A stretch of DNA of 64,000 nt from Hordeum vulgare subsp. vulgare (lineage: Eukaryota; Streptophyta; Magnoliopsida; Poales; Poaceae). Below, in pieces: positions 58,331 through 64,000 of this stretch. A program made the position numbers and the translations under genes. The stretch spans positions 210,688,741 to 210,752,740 of the forward strand of contig NC_058518.1 of NCBI RefSeq assembly GCF_904849725.1, written 5' to 3'. Every line of letters starts with the position of its first letter. Positions within the stretch are counted from its first letter, which is position 1. Under the pieces are notes generated by a model. That model ran no database searches and was not told where the DNA came from. It saw only the letters and a program-made list of their open reading frames with translations.

Positions 58331-59238
58331 ATTTATGCTCGTCCTCGAGTAGATAAATGATAACAAAATAATTTCTGTGGTGACGTGCTAACACACATAT
58401 GAGAACTTCGAACTAAAGCAAGTGAGATATGCAATTCAAGTCAATACAATAACAAGCAAGATTCTATATCTAGTATTGAGTTTAGCAAAGTAAGAACATA
58501 AAGGTGCAAGAGCTCTCGCTGTCCGTGACGCGAATGTCTCCAAATGGTGTTTGTGTGCAAGAAGTGGGAGAGATAAAATATTTTTTAGTTGAGAACTCAA
58601 TCTACTAAACCTCACACTTAGTCTCCTTCAGAATCTTATTTTGACTCATCCCCAGACCACTTGTGAGGCACAAGTCAAAATGATCCTCTCCCTTTTGATT
58701 TTGAGCACTCATGCAATGAATGAGCGTAAGCAAGATATGTTGGCATGTAGAATGGCAAATATAATAATGATGGGGAAGGAAGACAAAAAGGTGTGAAAGT
58801 CTCACATCAATGAGGACAACCATAGGCGAGAGAAATCCAAATGATAGATATGATGTGAGGAGTAGGGATTGCCATGTAACGGATGCACATATGAGCTAAG
58901 GTAAGCTCTCCAATGGAACTAGTGGGGATGCATCCAACTTGTTTGCTCATGAAGACCTAGAGCTCATTTGAGGAGGCTCATCATTGGAATATGCAAACCA
59001 ATTTCTATAGTGTAAGGGTCCCCACATAGTTATGCATGAATGATAATCTCTATGTAGGACCAATATAGTAATGGAGTACGAGTGTGGAAGTTTCCAAAGC
59101 AATACTAGTGTTGCCCCGTTCTCTCTTTTTTTTTCTTTTTTTCTCTTTTTTTGTGGCCTCTTTGGCTCTTTCTTTTTTATCTCTCATTTGTCCTCTTTGG
59201 GATCTTTTGTTTTGTCCTCCTTGGGATCTTTTCCTCCC
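58331..59238 (-). other. Non-coding 3' part of element S before the CACTA
   Basis: AT-rich, with a T-rich tract near 59125-59190. No ORF with a domain on either strand. Confidence 0.55.
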
Positions 59239-59254
59239 TTACACTACGGGAATC

Positions 59255-59760
59255 AAGTTATTTGCCGTCTATTAAGATCTTTGCCGTCAGCTTTTCTTCG
59301 TGGATGACGGCAAAGACATAATTTGCCGTCTGTTGCCGTCAGCTGATGACGACAAAGAATAACTGTCGGCAACATATTTTGCCGTCTATAATAAAAATTG
59401 CAGATGGCAAAATTATTTTGCCGTTTGTAAAAATAAGCGGATGACGGCAAAGACATAATTTGTCGTCTGTAATAGAAAGTGATGACGACAAAGAAGAAGC
59501 ACAGCACACGGATCGATCACGCGGATCGATGACGTGGCAAGATCTGAGACACACCAGCCTACCCCATCCCACCATGCACGGACATGGGTGAACAAATATT
59601 TTGCCGTGTGTAAAAATAAATGGATGACGGCGAAGACGTATTTTGCCGTGTGTAAAAATAACTGCATGACGGCAAAATAATTTTTCCGTCTCTAAAAATA
59701 CCTAGATGACGGCAAATTAATTTTGTCGTCTGTAAAAATACCTACATGACGGCAAAATAA
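59255..59760. repeat. Left subterminal repeats of the small CACTA
   Basis: Repeats of the form TTTGCCGTCTGTAAAAATA...GATGACGGCAAA, spaced about 45-60 bases, each a small inverted repeat. One longer part (about 59395-59530) is repeated near 59600-59790, including the CGGATCGATCACG-like string. Confidence 0.85.
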
Positions 59761-59795
59761 GAAGCACAACACACCTGGATCGAGCACGTGGATCG

Positions 59796-60749
59796 ATGAT
59801 GTGGCAGTATCCGCACCACACATCGTCATCCACCACACCCTCGGTCCCCACCCCACCGACGCACATCCCACCACCCCACGTCTCCATCTCTTATCTCCCC
59901 CACCAGCAGCCACCCTGTTGCCCCCACCCCCCCCCCCCCGCCCACCACCAACCACTCCCCCCCGCGCCCACCACCAACCACTCCCTCCGGCGCCACCACC
60001 AACCCCTCCCTCCGGCGCCTCACCCCCTCCCTCCGGCGCCTCACCGCCCCCTCCCTCCGGCGCCTCACCCCTCCCTCCGGCGCCTCACCGCCCCCTCCCT
60101 CCGGCGCCTCATCGCCCCTCCCTCCGGCGCCTCACCGCCCCTCCCCCCGGCGCCTCACCGCCCCCTCCCTCCGGCGCCTCACCACCCCCTTCCCCTGGCA
60201 CCTCACCGCCCCCACCCCCCGCGCCCACCACCACCCACCCTCTGGATCCGGCGACCTCAGCAGCTCCCTGACGCCACCGCAGCTCGCCTTTCCAGCGCCT
60301 CCATCAGCTCGGCCTCGGGGTGGCCGGCCCAGGCCACGCCCACCACCACCCACCCTCTGGATCCGGCAACCTCAGCAGCTCCTCGACGCCAACGCAGCTC
60401 GCCTCTCCAGCACCTCCATCAGCTCGACCTCGGAGTGGCCGGCCCCGGATCTGGTGAGATCCGTGCGGCGCTGCTGCGGGAGTCGGATGGGGTGCCCGAG
60501 GAGGTACTCTCTGCCTGCTGGCCCTGCACACGCCGCCTGGTGGCCACGCACCCGCCGCCTGCTGGCCTTGTTCGAGATGTGCCACGTGCATGCAGTGGAG
60601 AAGAAGCCAAGGGACTTGATTGCTTTTTTATCTTTAGTTCCAGGGTGCTTTATGTAATACGCGAGGACTTCTTTAGGAGTTGTGCTAATGTCAGGGACTT
60701 CTTTAGGAGTGACGATGGACTATATATGTTTTATAAAATCCGCTCCTAA
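59796..60749 (+). other. Long ORF in the small CACTA core, proline/alanine-rich (doubtful gene)
   Basis: A 317-codon open frame spans a GC-rich section. About half is built from the tandem unit CTCCCTCCGGCGCCTCACCG (about 59995-60215) giving PPAPHRPLPP repeats. Another part is a ~110-base near-duplicate (about 60235-60310 and 60343-60430, around CTCTGGATCCGGC). The last third encodes GDVPRACSGEEAKGLDCFFIF, then FFRSCANVRDFFRS from a doubled GGGACTTCTTTAGGAGT. No known domain. It may be captured or composite sequence; more likely not a functional protein. Confidence 0.3.
59995..60215. repeat. CTCCCTCCGGCGCCTCACCG tandem repeat
   Basis: About ten imperfect units of 18-24 bases. Explains the long open frames on both strands. 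Confidence 0.88.
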
Positions 60750-60809
60750 AGATTCTATCTATGCCTTTGACCAGATCTGCACCTGATTGTTGTTTATATT
60801 TTTTTTAAA

Positions 60810-61153
60810 GAAAATTTCTTTGCCATCTGGTATTCATAACAACTGACGGCAAACCCGTACTCTTTGCCGTCTTGCATTTCGGTCGGATGACGGCAAAGAG
60901 TTGACGCCGTCCGGGTGGTTCTGTTAGGTTTTTTGACGTCTGCCTCATAATAGATGACGGCAAACCATTTTCACTGATGGCAAATTTTTTGCCGTCTGCC
61001 CAAAAAAATGCTGACGACAAAATTACCCTTTGCGGGCACATGGTCTGACGACATTTTTTGCCATCATGGGCTGACGGCAAAAATTTTGCCGTCTGTAATT
61101 CTCTCTTTGCCGTCTTTAGCGTCCTGATCGCAAAATGACCGATTCCTGTAGTG
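60810..61153. repeat. Right subterminal repeats of the small CACTA
   Basis: Repeated TTTGCCGTC and GACGGCAAA motifs to the terminus at 61153. Confidence 0.85.
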
Positions 61154-61156
61154 TTA

Positions 61157-63047
61157 AGGGCAACACTCTATGTTTTACATGAATAGAAAGAAAAATCATC
61201 ACACTTTATAAGAAGTACTCAACATAAAGACAAGTGAAAACTATCATGATGTATGGAAATGTATGCCTCTGCCAATGTAGCAGGATATGCAATGATACTA
61301 GCGCGTCATGTATAAGTAATGAGGGCAAGACCCAACTAGCATGCGGCTCTATGATCAAGCAAAAAAGCATGTATGACATGAAGATCTAGTCATGAGATGG
61401 TGGATGTTGCATGACAATGTATCTCGGAAAGGCTATGGATATGCCTTAATAGGTAGGTATGGTGGCTGTTTTGAGGAAAGGTATAATGAGGCTTATGCAT
61501 GACATAGCTTATCATGTCATGGGTTTGGACGCATGGGCGAAGTTTGCACCAACTCCCAATGTGAGAAAGGGCAATGCACAGTACCGAAGAGGCTAGCAAA
61601 ATATGGATAGTGTAAGTTCCAACAATCGAATACTCACATTAGTCCGAAGAACTCATACACTTATTATCGGTAACTCTCTATCTAGTTAGAAAATTCACAA
61701 AGAGACAAGTACCCCGAGGAGGAATGTTTGGGTGTTTTGTTATCCTTGCACATCCTCGACTCATGGTAATGTGTGGGTACTCTATATATTCCAACCCCTC
61801 TAGAGGTTAGCGATCAATTTAGTAGCTAGAGTTCTCAACTAATTTTAGTTTTTGAAAAACACACAGATTTCCCAAAATACAACACCTATAACTAATAGGC
61901 TCAAGATCTTGGCACCAATAGTCCAAACATTACTCAAATCAATACCTCAAAACTATTGCAAGTTACTACTATACTTAAATAGCAACCTCAATTACCTATT
62001 CATGCAAGATACAAAACTCAGTGCAATAGCCAACTCTCCAAACAAGATAAGCATGATAACTCAAGAGAGTTCCAAAATCAACCTAAGTAAAAGCTCTTAA
62101 AAAGATTAGCATGAAAGCTAAGAGCTAAGCATGACAGTAGCAACGAAAAGTTGAAGAACACACAAAAAGAATAAGCATGAAAAGCTATGTTGTGTTCTAG
62201 AGTGGAATGGAGCATGTGTCTCTCCCAAACAAGGTAGTCTAGGTTCCGACTTGTTATGACCAGGAAACTAAACTAAAACAAACTATAAATCAAATAGCGG
62301 GATGCTCCAAGCATAGCACATATCGCATGAAGTGATAAAAATATAGCATGGAGATGGACGACCTGATGATTGTTGATAGAGAAGGGGATGCATGGGGGAA
62401 TCCCCAAGCTTAGACGCTTGAGTCTCCTTGAATATTTCTTGGGATGCATGGGGGCATTCCCAAGCTTGAGATTTTGACACTCTTTTATCTTCTTTCATCA
62501 TCTCTCCCATCGCATTACTTGAAATTAATTCAATACCTGTTGGAAATAAAGATTTTCATCAAAATCTACTACTTCTAGTGATTTCCAAAAGATTTTTGCA
62601 AATAAAAAAGCAAGCTTAGTATTCGCACAACAATGAAAACACAAAACAAGGCAGAATCTATGAAAAATAGAACATCATGTAGTAAATAATTTATTTGGGG
62701 CACTTCTGCAACTCTAATTAAAAAACTCAGAACATATGCGAGAAATACAATTATATAGAGCATGCTTTCAAAAAAAGTGATATCAAAAAGATGATATGGT
62801 GATTTTTGGAGAATTTTTCCGTCAAGTAGACATAATCTGTTTCTCGACAGCATATCACAAATTTTGAACTTTCTAGCAATCGCAGGCTATAACTTGCCAC
62901 AAAGCTTAAAACTAAAGATACAGTGATGTTGCTACTGTAGTAACACACATGAAGACCACTAAAACAGAAACTAAAAACATATTGGGTTGCCTCCCAACAA
63001 GCGCTTTCTTTTATGCCTTTGAGCTAGGCACAATGCAAGAAGGAGGA
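61157..63047 (-). other. Non-coding middle of element S
   Basis: AT-rich. Two related 26-base strings, ATGCATGGGGGAATCCCCAA and ATGCATGGGGGCATTCCCAA (starts about 62387 and 62445), look like the polypurine tract of the element on the minus strand. The ORFs 62853-62575 and 62948-62751 (hydrophobic, minus) show no known domain. Confidence 0.5.
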
Positions 63048-63470
63048 TCAAGATTCTGCGAAGTTATAGGAATTATAAAAACCTTCAAACGTATCCTCAA
63101 CAAGTTCATCCTTATTTTTCTTAGGGAACGCGTATGTACCTTTCGATTTCCCACGTAAGCGTATGTGTCGTTTACCTACATCAATCAATCCTCTCATGGC
63201 TTGGAGGATGTCCCTTCCAAGCACTATATTCCCTTTGTTGGGCTCCACGATGAAGAAATCAACCGTTGCATTCCTTTTAGAGAATGTAACCTGGACATAT
63301 TTTACCTTTCCCTGGATTTCAGAAATATCCCCATTAGTATGTTCATGATAAGATGAAAAAATTTACATGTATAACTATAGAGAATCATAAACAACTTTTG
63401 GCATGGTAGAAACCATGGATCCAATATCACAATAAGAAAGGAAGTCTTGGTTAGAGATGCTAATTCTAAC
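63048..63470 (-). pseudogene. Protease-like region of element S
   Basis: On the minus strand the frame reads SYCDIGSMVSTMPKVVYDSL, then stops, then (63248-63048) PNKGNIVLGRDILQAMRGLIDV followed by a basic tail. These match the two halves of the retropepsin-like domain of this gypsy group (an active-site-like D-I-G-S and the later hydrophobic-G-R-D/P block). A stop near 63373 separates them. Confidence 0.72.
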
Positions 63471-64000
63471 AAAAGTTTCCCAGTCATCGTCTATTTTCAA
63501 AATTTGTTCCTTATAAACCATGGGTTTCTCTCTTTCTCTTAATTCTAGATCATCTATTTTCCCTTCAACAGTAGCAAGTCTATCTATAATAGTGTCATAA
63601 CCATGATTATAAACAAGATTATTAGATAGACCATGTATAATATCAAGTGATGTAGCCTCATCACACTCTAAGAAATCTCCTTTAGCTATAATATCAAGAG
63701 AGTGTTTGCACCATATAAATATACCATGATAATAATTTCTAAGCACAATTTTGATAGGTATCCAAGGAATAATTCTTTTGTGTGCTTCAGAAATTCTATC
63801 CCATGCTTCCTTTATATTATCTCCATTCCTTTGATGGAAATCTAGGACCTAAAATTCCTTCCAAGCATCAAACCTTAACATCCTTGACAACTAAAAGCAA
63901 AGTAATTGATTTTTTGTGGTTTTGGTATAGGACTCTAAAGCAAAAACTAGAAAGCAAACTAACAAGACTAAAAGCAAAGGTAAAATATAGTGTGCAACTC
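63471..64000 (-). pseudogene. gag: Gag region of element S (continues beyond the window)
   Basis: Minus strand from the window edge: a Gag-core-like piece (FHQRNGDNIKEAWDRISEA, about 63840-63775), VLRNYYHGIFIWCKHSLD, then the acidic linker VEGKIDDLELREREKP. The order Gag, then protease, with the LTR far downstream confirms orientation. Its start is not visible. Confidence 0.7.

Larger units (their letters stand above)
59242..61153. mobile_element. Non-autonomous CACTA transposon, 1.9 kb
   Basis: The ends are CACTACGGGAATCAAG and the reverse complement CACTACAGGAATCGGT. Flanked by TTA duplicates (59239-59241 and 61154-61156). About 500 bases at the left and 350 at the right are filled with TTTGCCGTC/GACGGCAAA motifs, as in the large CACTA at 22718-30299. 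There is no transposase. The middle is GC-rich with a tandem array and a proline-rich ORF. It would depend on a relative for movement. Confidence 0.93.
56698..64000 (-). mobile_element. Sabrina-like gypsy element S (minus strand, 5' end outside the window)
   Basis: The 3' LTR 56698-58315 is followed (upstream in element sense) by a polypurine tract, about 3 kb of own non-coding DNA interrupted by a 1.9-kb CACTA, then protease-like and Gag coding at 63048-64000. I find no RT, RNase H or integrase between the protease region and the LTR. This fits a non-autonomous family such as Sabrina, whose LTR length (about 1.6 kb) is also similar. Family name from memory. Confidence 0.75.

Noticed and set aside
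62575..62948. Hydrophobic minus-strand ORFs as a possible membrane protein
   Set aside because: AT-rich non-coding part of element S; hydrophobicity follows from T-rich codons, and no upstream start context or family match is visible.

Overview
This window is plant DNA, almost certainly from a grass of the Triticeae (wheat, Aegilops, barley or rye). The evidence is the density of nested LTR retrotransposons, the recognisable Triticeae-type LTR ends and CACTA transposons with TTTGCCGTC subterminal repeats. I found no intact host gene, tRNA, rRNA or CRISPR. Essentially every base belongs to a transposable element, and every coding region is a retrotransposon or transposon pseudogene broken by stops and frameshifts. 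Family names come from memory of sequence style and are tentative; element boundaries come from LTR ends, target-site duplications (TSDs), primer-binding sites (PBSs) and terminal inverted repeats seen directly.

Left third (1-11388). A + strand Ty3/gypsy chromovirus (element A) runs from before base 1 to 11226. Its 5' LTR carries a solo copia LTR (54-1467, TSD TAGAT). Its reverse transcriptase (RT) is split at the YIDD motif by a 188-bp hAT-type MITE. Its 3' LTR is about 3.9 kb and holds three Pol III-promoter-like modules. A lies in an older gypsy integrase, of which 11227-11388 survives.

Centre (11389-55777). A minus-strand non-autonomous gypsy (element T, Tat/RIRE2-like) has a spliced antisense + strand ORF. 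That ORF is interrupted by a minus-strand SIRE/Maximus-like copia (element M, 13287-48625, imperfect TSD GGAGG/GGATG). M has its own two guests. One is a 7.6-kb CACTA transposon (22718-30299, TSD GTA) between the protease and integrase coding parts. The other is a + strand chromovirus with 4.16-kb LTRs (element B, 34236-48261, TSD TACCT) inside the 5' LTR of M.

Right end (55401-64000). The 5' LTR of T is cut by another gypsy LTR (X) that lacks a TSD. X is followed by a 59-bp fragment resembling T internal DNA, then by the 3' LTR and partial body of a minus-strand Sabrina-like gypsy (element S). S carries a 1.9-kb CACTA (59242-61153, TSD TTA).

The inferred order of insertion is: old gypsy integrase; then A and T into it; M into T; B and the large CACTA into M; X and S near the right end of T; the small CACTA into S. 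The encoded proteins (Gag, protease, RT, RNase H, integrase, transposase) would serve only transposition, and most have lost catalytic residues or reading frame. I see no previously undescribed functional system. The items most worth checking are the Pol III-like modules in the LTR of A, the hairpins and 0.72-kb tandem array in the large CACTA, the spliced antisense gene of T, and the TSD-less LTR X junction.
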